From NCBI RefSeq assembly GCF_012910705.2, contig NZ_WTVG02000037.1, forward strand, positions 496,001 to 560,000: a DNA stretch of 64,000 nt, in the 5' to 3' direction. A program made the translations under genes and the position numbers. Source of the DNA: Aromatoleum anaerobium (GTDB lineage: Bacteria; Pseudomonadota; Gammaproteobacteria; Burkholderiales; Rhodocyclaceae). The notes under the pieces are model-generated. The model made no database searches. It was given only the letters and a program-made list of their open reading frames with translations, and was not told where the DNA came from. Of the stretch, positions 17,764-26,499 are shown in pieces (position 1 is the first letter of the stretch; every line of letters begins with the position of its first letter).

Positions 17764-18170
17764 TGACTGATCGCGCCGGTGAACGCGCCCTTTTCGTAAC
17801 CGAACAGCTCGCTTTCGACCAGTTCGCTGGGCAGGGCCGCGCAGTTGAGCTTGACCAGCCGGCGGTTGCGGCGCGCGCTGCGTTCGTGAATCTCCCGCGC
17901 GATCATTTCCTTGCCGGTCCCCGTCTCTCCGATCAGCAGCACCGTGGCGTCGCAGTCGGCCACTTGCGCGACGGCTTCGAACAGCGACCGCATTACCGGT
18001 GCCTCGCCGATGATCGTCCCGAAACCACTTTCGATCTCGGGCGCAGACTGCGCCACGGCCGCGCGCAGCGGCCCCACCGGCGAGCGTCGCCGCGCCGGGT
18101 CGAGCGCCCGCTCGGGACGCGCAGGGAGGGTCGGCGAAGTGTTGCCTGTGCCGGCAGAGATCTGTTTCAT
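17764..18170 (-). pseudogene. Sigma-54-dependent activator, 5' fragment (split by IS)
   Basis: Encodes the first ~136 residues: a short N-terminus (MKQISAGTGNTSP...), then the AAA+ start FGTIIGEAPVMRSLFEAV, Walker A GETGTGKE, LVKLNCAALPSELVESELFG and the sigma-54-contact loop GAFTGA. Reading continues four codons into the IS and ends at a TGA. No receiver or GAF domain precedes the ATPase. The frame stays open upstream of ATG 18170 for about 40 codons, back to the ompA-like stop, without a good start codon, so the N-terminus may itself be a remnant. Loss of the second ATPase half and the HTH makes this copy non-functional. Confidence 0.9.
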
Positions 18171-18290
18171 GTGCTGTTGTCCCCGTCGAAAATCGAGTGG
18201 CGCGAGCCGAAGTTGCCCGAGGAGCGCTCTGCTGGCGTCGTGTTCGCGCGTGTCGCGCGTGTCGCGTGCGCTGCCGGGCGCACGGCAACG

Positions 18291-18992
18291 TCAATAGCGC
18301 GGGGCTTGCTGGGCGGGCTGCTGCGCCGGCTGTTGCTGCGCCGGCTGCTGTGCCGGGACGATCAGCACTTCGACGCGCCGGTTCTGCGCGCGTCCGGCGG
18401 CGGTGCTGTTGTCGGCAACCGGCCGCGTCAGGCCGTAGCCGACCGCCGCCAGCCGGTTCGCCTCGACGCCGCGCTGGATCAGGTAGCTGCGCACCGCGCT
18501 GGCGCGGTTCTCGGACAGCGTCTGGTTGTAACTCGCGGAACCGACGGAGTCGGTGTGCCCTTCGACCTGGACGACGGTGCCCGGATATTGCTGGATGCTC
18601 TGCGCGAGCTGGCCCAGCACCGGCTGGAACTGCGGCTTGATGTCCGCGCGGTTCGTGTCGAACGTGATGTTCTCGGGAGCCTGCAGGCGGATCGTGTCGC
18701 CCTGGCGCTGGACTTCGACGCCGGTGCCCGCCATCTGCTCGCGCAGTTCCGCTTCCTGCTTGTCCATCTGGCGGCCGATCAGGCCGCCGACCGTCGCGCC
18801 GACGGCCGCGCCGATCAGGCCACCTTTGGTGCGATCGCCTGATCCCGAGACGACGCTGCCCAGCACCGCGCCGGCGCCGGCGCCGATCGTCGCTCCGCGG
18901 GCAGTTTTTGCGGTGTCGCCATAGTAGGGATTCTGTGCGCAACCGGCGATCAGCAGCGTCGCGACGGTGGCAAGAAGGGTTGTTTTCATCAT
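18291..18992 (-). CDS. OmpA family lipoprotein (YiaD-like)
   Basis: A 233-aa outer-membrane lipoprotein with a lipobox (LLIAGCAQN), a glycine-zipper segment (ATIGAGAGAVLGSVVSG and GLIGAAVGATVGGLIGRQMD), then an OmpA peptidoglycan-binding domain (NITFDTNRADIKPQFQPVL, VEGHTDSVGSASYNQTLSENRA). The tail is a low-complexity QPAQQ repeat. Likely tethers the outer membrane to peptidoglycan. Two adjacent ATGs are possible starts. Its stop is close to the open frame of the split regulator. Confidence 0.9.
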   Translation of the reverse strand: MMKTTLLATVATLLIAGCAQNPYYGDTAKTARGATIGAGAGAVLGSVVSGSGDRTKGGLIGAAVGATVGGLIGRQMDKQEAELREQMAGTGVEVQRQGDTIRLQAPENITFDTNRADIKPQFQPVLGQLAQSIQQYPGTVVQVEGHTDSVGSASYNQTLSENRASAVRSYLIQRGVEANRLAAVGYGLTRPVADNSTAAGRAQNRRVEVLIVPAQQPAQQQPAQQPAQQAPRY

Positions 18993-19040
18993 TATGACCT
19001 CTACGTATTGTTGGGTTTGTGTACTGATTCTGACCCAAGG

Positions 19041-19994
19041 CTATCGGTCGATGGCGCGCAGCGTCGCGAGCGCGGTTTCCCGCAGCGGGCCGCCGAGCTC
19101 GACCGCGTGCTGCGCGGCGCGTCTCGCTTCGTCGCGCCGCCCGAGTTCGAGCAGCACCGAGGCGTGGTTGTTCCATGCCGCGCTCGATTCGTGGCGCGCG
19201 GCGGCGTCACGGAACGCCTGTTCGGCGCCCGCCTTGTCGCCCGCTGCATGGCGCGCGTTGCCGAGACCCATCGCCAGCACCAGGCTGTCGGGCCAGCGGG
19301 CGAGGGCGGCGGCATAGGCCCGCGCTGCGGCCTCGGGCGGCGCATTGCGTTCGAATGCCACCAGCGCGCGCGTCGCTTCGTCCTCGGTCGCGGTGACCGG
19401 CAGCCTGCCGGGAGGCAGCGCGACGAAGGCCCAGCGCTGCGACCGGTCCCAGGTGTGTTCGAAGGTGCGGAACGCCAGTTCGAGGCGCTCGGTCGTGCCG
19501 GAGCGCAGCACGAAGGTTGCCGCGTCGAGGTCGTAGCCGATCACGACCGCGTAGTGCCAGGTCGGCGCCCAGGATAGCCCGAGGTTCTGCAGCACGATCA
19601 CCGGGTGGCCCGCCGCGGTCTCGCGCATCACCGCTTCGAGCGAACCCGGCAGCAGCGTCGCGACCATGCCGTGGCGGCGCGCCCCGGCGAGCATTTCGAG
19701 CTGCAGCGACCCTTCGCGACCGGGCAGGAAGACCTTGTCGACGAGCGCTTGCGGCTGGATCGCGCGACCGTTCGCCGACAGCGCCGTCGCGAGCGCCGCC
19801 GGTCCGCACTGGAGTTCCAGCTGCGGGAAGAACGGCGTCCGCACCAGCTCGACCTGCCGTGGCAGATCGGGTGGCGGGTGGCCGAGCAGGCGCGGCACCT
19901 GGACTGCGCAGCCCGTCAGCGCGAGCATCAGGAGCATTGCCGCGCGCAGCACGGCGATAGGGAGCGCAGGGTGTCGACGAGGGCCGGGCCGCAC
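19041..19994 (-). CDS. PA2778 family C39-like cysteine peptidase lipoprotein with TPR
   Basis: A lipoprotein (MLLMLALTGCAVQ lipobox) with a peptidase C39-like domain: FFPQLELQCGPAALATAL holds the catalytic Cys, and APTWHYAVVIGYD the His. The C-terminal ~100 residues form TPR-like helices (ARWPDSLVLAMGLGNARHAAGD, SAAWNNHASVLLELGRRDEA). Start is uncertain: GTG 19994 gives a basic signal-peptide n-region, GTG 19952 a shorter one; the frame is open further but would run through the PA2779-type gene. It is paired with that gene as in Pseudomonas. Function unknown. Confidence 0.8.
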   Translation of the reverse strand: MRPGPRRHPALPIAVLRAAMLLMLALTGCAVQVPRLLGHPPPDLPRQVELVRTPFFPQLELQCGPAALATALSANGRAIQPQALVDKVFLPGREGSLQLEMLAGARRHGMVATLLPGSLEAVMRETAAGHPVIVLQNLGLSWAPTWHYAVVIGYDLDAATFVLRSGTTERLELAFRTFEHTWDRSQRWAFVALPPGRLPVTATEDEATRALVAFERNAPPEAAARAYAAALARWPDSLVLAMGLGNARHAAGDKAGAEQAFRDAAARHESSAAWNNHASVLLELGRRDEARRAAQHAVELGGPLRETALATLRAIDR

Positions 19995-20010
19995 GGCGTC
20001 GTTCGATGCG

Positions 20011-20412
20011 CTAGCGGATCGAGCGGGTGAACGGGAAGATTTTCGTGAAACCGAGAATGTCGGTGACCAGCAGCACGATGAACACGAACAGCAGCACGCC
20101 GAGCACATCGGAGGCGCCGGCCGGGGCGTTTTCGATCTGCTGCGCGAGCCGCGATGCTTCGTCGTCAGTAAGGGCCGCGATGCGCTCCTTGGCGACGTCG
20201 GGACTCAGGCCGAAGCGCTCGAGCTGGGCCTGCACATCGGCGCGGGTCATCAGCGCGCCGAGGCGCGCATGCGGCGAATCCTGAGGAGAAGCTGCTGCCA
20301 TGCCGGCGACCTGTTCGGTCGTCACGAGTGCCGCCTGCGCGGCCTGGATCATTGTCGCATTGGCAAAGCAGATGACCAGCAGCATCGCGAACAGTCGTTG
20401 TAGCTGTTTCAT
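20011..20412 (-). CDS. PA2779 family exported/membrane protein
   Basis: A 133-aa protein: signal-like helix (MKQLQRLFAMLLVICFANA), a central charged segment with MTRADVQAQLERFGLSPD and AKERIAALTDDEASRLAQQI, and a C-terminal membrane helix (VLGVLLFVFIVLLVTDILG) ending FPFTRSIR. This is the PA2779 pattern; it is transcribed just ahead of the PA2778-type peptidase and may be its partner or substrate. AGAGGAGA lies seven bases before ATG 20412. Confidence 0.85.
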   Translation of the reverse strand: MKQLQRLFAMLLVICFANATMIQAAQAALVTTEQVAGMAAASPQDSPHARLGALMTRADVQAQLERFGLSPDVAKERIAALTDDEASRLAQQIENAPAGASDVLGVLLFVFIVLLVTDILGFTKIFPFTRSIR

Positions 20413-20544
20413 GATCCGTCTCCTCTTCTTGTCCCGCCGGGAATCGTCGCGCCGCCACCGTTCGCGCACTGGAACGGTCCGGGCCGTTTCATTGTAGGTG
20501 CGGCGGAGGGCGCCCGCGAGGACAAAGGCGTATCGAAAAGTATG

Positions 20545-22773
20545 TCAATGCGGTCGCACGTCGAGCGCTTCGGCGATCGACGCCGTGGGGCGGCGGATGT
20601 GGTAGCCCTGTGCGAGATCGATCGACTGCTCGATGACGCCGGCCAGCACCTCGCCGTCCTCGACGTATTCGGCGACGGTGCGGATGCCCAGTTCGCGGCT
20701 CAGCGCGACGATGCTGCGCACCAGCGCACGGTCCTTGTCGTTGTGTCTCATGCCGAGGATGAAGTCGCCCTCGATCTTCAGGAAATCGATCGGGAAGCGT
20801 TTGACATAGTGGAACGACGAGAAGCCCGAGCCGAAGTCGTCGATCGCCAGCCGGAAGCCTTCGGCGCGCAGCGTATTGATGAAGCGTTCGAGCAGCACCA
20901 TGTTCTTGATCGTTTCGCGCTCGGTGATCTCGAACACGATGCGCGACGGCTCGAACCCCGATGCGCGAGCGATACGGCGCGTTTCCTGGACGAAGTCGTT
21001 GAGCACCAGCGCGCGCGGCGACATGTTCAGGAACAGCAGGCCTTGGTAGTTCGCGGCGACGGCCGCCTCGAGTGCGCGTTCCATCATGATGTAGTCGAGC
21101 TTGTGCATCAGCCCCATTTTTTCCGCGATCCCGACGAAAGCGTCGGCGACGAGCATCGTGCCGTCCTCGAGGCGGATGCGCGCAAGCACTTCGAGCGCCT
21201 CGACCTTGCCGGTGCGTGGATCGATGATCGGCTGGTAGTACGGGATCACGCCGCGCGCCTCGACGGCGGCGAGGATCAGGATGCTTTTCTCGGACAGCGA
21301 GCGGAACACTTCGACGACGTCGTGCTCGGTCGGGATCGCGACGCGGCCCTTACCTTCGGCCTTCGCGCGGTACATCATGCTGTCGGCGAACAGGAACAGA
21401 TCCCTGGTCTCGACCGCGTGGTCCGGATACACCGCCATGCCGATCGACAGCGAACTGCCGACGCGGGCACCGTCCGGGGTTTCGATCGACAGGCCGGCGA
21501 CCGCCTCCATCATCCGTCGCGTGACCTCGATGGTGCCGACGAGCCCGGTTTCGGGCAGGATCGCGACGAACTCGTCGCCGCCGTAACGCGCGAGCAGATC
21601 GTCCTCGCGCATCGCCCCGCGAATCGTCGTTGCGACTTCCTGCAGCAGCACGTCGCCGAAGCTGTGCCCGTAGGTGTCGTTGACGGACTTGAAGTTGTCG
21701 GCGTCGAGGACAGCGAGGCCGAACTTGTGCCCGTGCCGCCCGGAACGGACCGCCTCGCTGTCGAGCAGCTCCCAGAACACGCGCTGGTTGTAGAGGTTCG
21801 TCAGCGGGTCGCGCGTTGCGTAATACTCCAGATCCTTGGTGTATTTGTCGATCGCCTTGACCGAGCCGACGACGTTCAGGAGCGTGGACAGAATGCTCTC
21901 GACGACCAGCCAGCGCGTCGCCTCGGGGCTTGCCTGCGCCTGCATGCCGATGCCGACGATGCCGCCGATTTTCGGCGCATCGAGCAGCAGCGATTTCGTT
22001 TGCACCTCGAGGTCGCCGTGCACCAGGTCGGGAATCTGGCGCGAGCTGTCGGCGACGTTGTGTTCGATGTTGACCGCATAGCCGCCGGTGAAATACGGAT
22101 TGCGGCTCAGCGATTCCTTGACCATTTCCTCGAACAGCCGCCTGCTCTCGCTCGACGGCGCGTAGCGCCAGAACACCTCGAGGTCGAAGATGTCGTCGCC
22201 GATCTTGAAGATCGAGAACAGCGCGTAGGCCGGCATCACGTCGTCGATGTCGATCAGCAGGCGGTTGACGTATTCGCGCCAGTCCTTGACGACGTCGGAG
22301 GTCAGGATGAATTTTTCGAGCAGCCGGATCTCGAATTCGAGCATCTCCTTGTCGACGGCGATCAAGCGCACGCGCTCGGTCAGCTGCCTGACCTCGTCGG
22401 CGATCGGGCTGAACTCGGTGAAGCCGAAATCGAGGCTGGTCTGCGCGAGCTGGCGCAGGTCGGAAAGTTTGTTCACCGAGCGGATGTCGTGCGCAAAGCC
22501 GCGGATCGCACGCTCGATCCGCCGGCGGATGTACATCACCATCAGCAATGCCGCGATGATCGCGACGGGGACCACCGGCGCGCAGGCAACCATCACTTCG
22601 AACATCGACTGGGAAGTCATCTCGGCGAACGTGCTGGCGTCGCGCATCGCCTCTTCGCGCACTGCGCGTTCGACGACGCCGGAAACCGCGTAATGCGTCA
22701 CTGCGACGAGTGCGGTGGAAAACACTACTGCTGCGATCAGCAGGAGTCCGCGGATGGTCTTGATCGAAATCAT
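20545..22773 (-). CDS. GGDEF/EAL bifunctional cyclic-di-GMP protein
   Basis: A membrane sensor of about 742 aa with two N-terminal helices (GLLLIAAVVFSTALVAVTHYA and VVPVAIIAALLMVMYI), a sensory region of about 250 residues, then GGDEF (residues ~330-490; RYGGDEFVAILPE intact) and EAL (~510-740). In the EAL domain the signature reads EVLARI instead of EALLR, but the other metal and catalytic residues are kept (NMSPRAL, ITERETIKN, AIDDFGSGFSSF, DFLKIEGDF, AEYVED). So it may both make and degrade c-di-GMP. The start is uncertain: ATG 22773 is preferred; GTG 22839 would add 22 residues. Confidence 0.9.
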   Translation of the reverse strand: MISIKTIRGLLLIAAVVFSTALVAVTHYAVSGVVERAVREEAMRDASTFAEMTSQSMFEVMVACAPVVPVAIIAALLMVMYIRRRIERAIRGFAHDIRSVNKLSDLRQLAQTSLDFGFTEFSPIADEVRQLTERVRLIAVDKEMLEFEIRLLEKFILTSDVVKDWREYVNRLLIDIDDVMPAYALFSIFKIGDDIFDLEVFWRYAPSSESRRLFEEMVKESLSRNPYFTGGYAVNIEHNVADSSRQIPDLVHGDLEVQTKSLLLDAPKIGGIVGIGMQAQASPEATRWLVVESILSTLLNVVGSVKAIDKYTKDLEYYATRDPLTNLYNQRVFWELLDSEAVRSGRHGHKFGLAVLDADNFKSVNDTYGHSFGDVLLQEVATTIRGAMREDDLLARYGGDEFVAILPETGLVGTIEVTRRMMEAVAGLSIETPDGARVGSSLSIGMAVYPDHAVETRDLFLFADSMMYRAKAEGKGRVAIPTEHDVVEVFRSLSEKSILILAAVEARGVIPYYQPIIDPRTGKVEALEVLARIRLEDGTMLVADAFVGIAEKMGLMHKLDYIMMERALEAAVAANYQGLLFLNMSPRALVLNDFVQETRRIARASGFEPSRIVFEITERETIKNMVLLERFINTLRAEGFRLAIDDFGSGFSSFHYVKRFPIDFLKIEGDFILGMRHNDKDRALVRSIVALSRELGIRTVAEYVEDGEVLAGVIEQSIDLAQGYHIRRPTASIAEALDVRPH

Positions 22774-22883
22774 CGGAGTAGAGGGCTTGGCACCGGCGGG
22801 CGAATGATGAAAACCCGAGCGGTTCGCCCCATTCGACACCGGAGGTGAGTGGTAACAAATGGTAACGGCCGGGCAGCTCGCGG

Positions 22884-22889
22884 ACTATA
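22884..22889 (-). promoter_or_regulatory. Possible -10 element for the GGDEF/EAL gene
   Basis: TATAGT on the minus strand with a poor -35 (TTTCCC) 17 bp away. It would give a ~100-nt leader to ATG 22773. Weak evidence. Confidence 0.25.
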
Positions 22890-22934
22890 CTCCAGCGGCA
22901 TGTTCCGGGAAAGGCCGCTGCGGATAACGGGCGA

Positions 22935-23609
22935 TTATTCCCTTGCCCGCCCGTCTCCGTCTCCGTCTCCGTCTCCGTCTCCGTCAGCCCGGCCCACAGG
23001 CACATGCCGCAGGTCGTCGGCCACGTCAACGTCATGCATCGCCTTGCCGACGTGCAGCGACCAGCCGATCTCGCGAAGGCGGGCGATCGTCACCGCTGCG
23101 ACCGTTTCGGTGCTCCACGCGATGTCGCTGAAGAGCCGCGGGTGGAAACGCGTCAGGCCGAGCAGCACGTAGCCGCCGTCGGTGCTCGGGTGGATCACGG
23201 CGTCGTGCGTGCGCAGGGCCGCCGCCGCGGCGCGCAGCACTGCGGGGCCGAGGTGGACGCAATCGGTGCCGATCAGCAGCGCCGCTTCGCCCCGTTCGGC
23301 GGTACGTCGCATCGCGCGGGCCATGCGCCGGCCGAGGTCTCCCTCGCCCTGGTCGGTGACGGCGATTCCGGCGGGCAACGCGATATCGCTCCAGGCGAGT
23401 GTGCCGACGTGCGGGGTCGCAACGAGTTCGACCGGCCCGACCGCGGCGGCGACGGCGGCTGCGAGCGTATCGTCCAGCATGCGGTGCGCAAGCGCCGCGG
23501 CACCGACGGCGCCGAGCGCGGGGATCAGCCGCGTCTTGGCGAAGCCGGGCCGGGGCGCTTTGGCGAAGACGAGGATGCGCACGGGCTTCGCCGCGACGTC
23601 GACAGTCAT
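22935..23609 (-). CDS. TIGR04282 family (DUF2064) glycosyltransferase-like protein
   Basis: A 224-aa nucleotide-diphospho-sugar transferase-fold protein: ILVFAKAPRPGFAKTRLIP, QGEGDLGRRMARAM, LLIGTDCVHLGP and HPSTDGGYVLLGL are DUF2064 signatures. The family is annotated as arsenosugar biosynthesis glycosyltransferase when next to a TIGR04283 partner, as here (1-bp gap). The product is not known for this organism. Its last ~20 residues are a GD repeat created by a (CCGTCT)n microsatellite, outside the conserved domain. Confidence 0.88.
   Translation of the reverse strand: MTVDVAAKPVRILVFAKAPRPGFAKTRLIPALGAVGAAALAHRMLDDTLAAAVAAAVGPVELVATPHVGTLAWSDIALPAGIAVTDQGEGDLGRRMARAMRRTAERGEAALLIGTDCVHLGPAVLRAAAAALRTHDAVIHPSTDGGYVLLGLTRFHPRLFSDIAWSTETVAAVTIARLREIGWSLHVGKAMHDVDVADDLRHVPVGRADGDGDGDGDGDGRARE
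22951..22985. repeat. Hexanucleotide microsatellite (CCGTCT)n at a gene end
   Basis: Five full copies of CCGTCT plus five bases. It encodes alternating Gly-Asp near the C-terminus of the TIGR04282 protein. Being six bases long, copy changes would not shift the frame. Confidence 0.95.
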
Positions 23610-23610
23610 C

Positions 23611-24282
23611 CTAGCGGTACCGCTCGGCGAGCCGCTCGGCCGGCACCCCGCGCCACCACGCCCAGCGCAGCCGCCACATCAGCAGGATCGTCCGCCACAC
23701 GCCGCGCGTCTCCCAGCGCCGTCCGGAGGTGCGCACGCGCTGCCGCACGCATGCCGGCGGGGAGATCGCCTTCAGGCGTCGGGAGAGTTCGATGTCTTCC
23801 ATCAGCGGCAACGGCGCAAAGCGGCCGACGGCGTCGAAAGCCTGGCGCGTGACGAAGATCGCCTGGTCGCCGGTGGCGATGCCGGTGAGCCGCGAACGCA
23901 GGTTCATCATCGCCGCGACAACGCGCAGCATCGGGCTGCGGCCGTCGATGCGCACATCGAAACGGCCCCAGGCGTGGCTGCCCTGCAGCGCCGCAGCGAC
24001 GATGCGGTCGGCGGACGGCGGCAGCGTCGTGTCGGCATGGAGGAACAACAGTGCGTCGCCCGTCGCGCGGTCGGCGCCGGCGTTCATCTGGCACGCCCGG
24101 CCGGCGGGGCTGCGGAGGGTGACGACGCCGGCGTGTTCGGCGATCCCGGCCGAGCCGTCGCTGCTGCCGCCGTCGACGACGATGATCTCGGTGCCGCGGG
24201 CGCGCAGCGGAGCGAGCCGTGCGAGCAGTCCGGGCAGGTTGCCGGCCTCGTTCAGGACCGGGATGACGACCGACAGCTTCAT
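23611..24282 (-). CDS. TIGR04283 family GT2 glycosyltransferase
   Basis: A 223-aa family 2 glycosyltransferase: MKLSVVIPVLNEAGNLPGLL, IIVVDGGSSDGSAGIA, ALLFLHADTTLPP (DxD-like), and PLMEDIELSRRLK. The C-terminus (TILLMWRLRWAWWRGVP) fits the TIGR04283 group, usually paired with TIGR04282 and assigned to arsenosugar or other small-molecule glycosylation. It is the first gene of the pair, probably cotranscribed. The acceptor is unknown. Confidence 0.9.
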   Translation of the reverse strand: MKLSVVIPVLNEAGNLPGLLARLAPLRARGTEIIVVDGGSSDGSAGIAEHAGVVTLRSPAGRACQMNAGADRATGDALLFLHADTTLPPSADRIVAAALQGSHAWGRFDVRIDGRSPMLRVVAAMMNLRSRLTGIATGDQAIFVTRQAFDAVGRFAPLPLMEDIELSRRLKAISPPACVRQRVRTSGRRWETRGVWRTILLMWRLRWAWWRGVPAERLAERYR

Positions 24283-24486
24283 CGTCTAGCGCAGCCGGGG
24301 CAGCGGGGCAGGCATGTGTGTTCTCCGTGGGGCGGGCGCCTGCGCGAGGCGCGTCTGCTTCGAACCTGCCGACGGCATCGGCCCGCAGTCTACACTGGCG
24401 ACAGTCACGTCGTCGTCGCCGTCCGCCGCAATGGAACGCTCCCCGCGCGAGGCGGCCTGGACAACCTTATCCTGCGGGAGACGCGC

Positions 24487-25257
24487 ATGAAAAGAGTGTT
24501 GCGATTTCGCCGCCGCGTCGCGTACCGCGCGGGGATGATCGTCGCAGCGGGTTTGCTGGCGTTTGCCGCGGAAATCTTCCCGTCGCCGATCCTGGCGCAG
24601 ACGCCGGCGCCGTTCTCGGCGGCCGAACCCGGCACGGCGCCGCCCGCTCCGTGGCGACACCAGCCGCTGCCGCGAGTCGAACGGCAGAACCGTTTCGACC
24701 TCGTCGAGGACGACGGCCGGACGGTCTTGCGGGTCCGCTCGGACGCCGCCGCGTCGACGCTTGCCCAGCCGCTCGACGTCGATCCGGCGCAAACGCCGGT
24801 GCTGGAATGGCGCTGGAAAGTTTCCCGCCCGGTGGCCGGCTCGGACTTCGGCCACAAAGGCGGCGACGACTACGCCGGCAGGGTGTATGTGCTGTTCGAC
24901 TATCCGGTCGAACGGCTGTCGCTCGCCGACCGGGCCAGGATCACGCTCGGGCGCGCCCTGTACGGAGCCGACCTGCCCGCGGCCGCGATCGCGTACGTAT
25001 GGGGCACGGCGCAGCCGCCGGGCGCGATCGGACCGAACCCTTATACCGACCGCGTCAGGATGGTCGTCGTCGCCAGCGGCGCAGCGCACGCCGGGCAGTG
25101 GGTAAGCGTGCGTCGCAACGTCGCCGCCGATTTCCGCGCGGCCTTCGGCGAAGCCGCGCCGCGCATCGTCGGCATCGCCGTCAGCGCCGATACCGACAAC
25201 ACCGGCGAGCAGGTGACGACGCTGTTCGGCGACCTGCGCTTCGTCGCCGAGCGATGA
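24487..25257 (+). CDS. DUF3047 exported protein
   Basis: A 256-aa protein with a signal peptide (RRVAYRAGMIVAAGLLAFAA then SPILAQ-TPA) and a jellyroll-like DUF3047 domain: RFDLVEDDGRTVLRVRSDA, WRWKVSRPVAGSDFGHKGGDD, ARVYVLFDYP-like, AYVWGTAQPPGA, RMVVVASG and GIAVSADTDNTGE. Predicted periplasmic; no function assigned. Reads towards fba with only 12 bp between stops and no terminator visible. Confidence 0.85.
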   Translation: MKRVLRFRRRVAYRAGMIVAAGLLAFAAEIFPSPILAQTPAPFSAAEPGTAPPAPWRHQPLPRVERQNRFDLVEDDGRTVLRVRSDAAASTLAQPLDVDPAQTPVLEWRWKVSRPVAGSDFGHKGGDDYAGRVYVLFDYPVERLSLADRARITLGRALYGADLPAAAIAYVWGTAQPPGAIGPNPYTDRVRMVVVASGAAHAGQWVSVRRNVAADFRAAFGEAAPRIVGIAVSADTDNTGEQVTTLFGDLRFVAER

Positions 25258-25269
25258 CGCGATGCGCGC

Positions 25270-26334
25270 TCAGCGCACGACCTGGGTCAATTCACCGCTC
25301 TTGTAACGGGCAGCGATTTTTTCCAGCGGCATCGGCTTGATGCGGCTCGCCTGGCCGGCGCAGCCGAACGCTTCGAAGCGCGCCTTGCACACCAGCTTGG
25401 CCGCTTCGCGCGCCGGCTTGAGGAACTCGCGCGGGTCGAACTTCGACGGATTCTCGGCCATGAACTTGCGCACCGCGCCGGTCATCGCGAGGCGGATGTC
25501 GGTGTCGATGTTGATCTTGCGCACGCCGAACCCGATCGCCGTCTGGATCTCTTCGACCGGTACGCCGTACGTCTCCTTCATGTCGCCGCCGTACTGCCGG
25601 ATGATCTCGAGGAGTTCCTGCGGCACGCTCGACGAGCCGTGCATGACGAGGTGGGTGTTCGGGATGCGTGCGTGGATCGCCTTGACGCGTTCGATCGCGA
25701 GGATATCGCCGGTCGGCTTGCGGCTGAACTTGTACGCGCCGTGGCTGGTGCCGATCGCGATCGCGAGCGCGTCGCAGTCGGTCTGCCTGACGAAGTCGGC
25801 AGCCTGGTCGGGGTCGGTCAGCAGCATCGAATGGTCGAGCGTGCCTTCGGCGCCGAGCCCGTCTTCCTCGCCGGCCTGGCCGGTCTCGAGCGAGCCGAGG
25901 CAGCCGAGCTCGGCTTCGACGGTAATGCCGATCGCGTGGGAAAACTTGACCACCTCGCGGCTCACCGCGACGTTGTAGTCATACGACGACGGGGTCTTGC
26001 CGTCTTCGAGCAGCGAGCCGTCCATCATCACGCTCGAGAAGCCCGAGCGGATCGCGGCCATGCAGATCGCCGGCGACTGGCCGTGGTCCTGGTGCATGAC
26101 GACCGGGATCTGCGGGTAGGCTTCGATCGCCGCGTCGATGAGGTGGCGCAGGAACGGCTCGCCGGCGTATTTCCGCGCGCCGGCCGAAGCCTGCATGATG
26201 ACCGGGCTGTCGGCCTCGGCGGCCGCTTCCATGATCGCCTGGACCTGTTCCAGGTTATTGACGTTGAACGCCGGCAGGCCGTAGCCGTTCTCGGCGGCGT
26301 GATCGAGCAGCTGGCGCATGGAAACGAGGGGCAT
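25270..26334 (-). CDS. fba: Fructose-1,6-bisphosphate aldolase, class II
   Basis: Zinc aldolase of glycolysis, gluconeogenesis and the Calvin cycle (Calvin-type class II, 354 aa). Motifs: [45 protein letters not shown] with zinc His, [22 protein letters not shown] and [15 protein letters not shown] 26334 is taken because it gives the family N-terminus. Last gene of the minus-strand carbon block, separated from pyk by the CsgG-like gene. Confidence 0.95.
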   Translation of the reverse strand: MPLVSMRQLLDHAAENGYGLPAFNVNNLEQVQAIMEAAAEADSPVIMQASAGARKYAGEPFLRHLIDAAIEAYPQIPVVMHQDHGQSPAICMAAIRSGFSSVMMDGSLLEDGKTPSSYDYNVAVSREVVKFSHAIGITVEAELGCLGSLETGQAGEEDGLGAEGTLDHSMLLTDPDQAADFVRQTDCDALAIAIGTSHGAYKFSRKPTGDILAIERVKAIHARIPNTHLVMHGSSSVPQELLEIIRQYGGDMKETYGVPVEEIQTAIGFGVRKINIDTDIRLAMTGAVRKFMAENPSKFDPREFLKPAREAAKLVCKARFEAFGCAGQASRIKPMPLEKIAARYKSGELTQVVR

Positions 26335-26456
26335 GATACTTCTCCGGAGTTGGGTCGCCGGCTCTGCGGACGTGCGACAGATCAATCGAGGCGCGCATTT
26401 TAGCCTGTTCACGGGCGCCGGGTCGGAGAGTCCGCGAGCCGGGTTTTAAAGTGAAG

Positions 26457-26477
26457 CGGCCCGGACGTACCGGGCCG
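26457..26477 (-). terminator. Hairpin after the CsgG-like gene
   Basis: CGGCCCGG and CCGGGCCG form a perfect 8-bp stem with a 5-nt loop, 22 bp beyond the stop. No continuous T run follows, so it is a moderate candidate. Confidence 0.45.
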
Positions 26478-26499
26478 TGCCGTCGCGCGGAACGCGCGC

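Noticed and set aside
18300-18360. CTGCTGCGCCGG-type repeats in the OmpA-like gene
   Set aside because: They simply encode the Gln/Pro/Ala tail, a common low-complexity end in this family.
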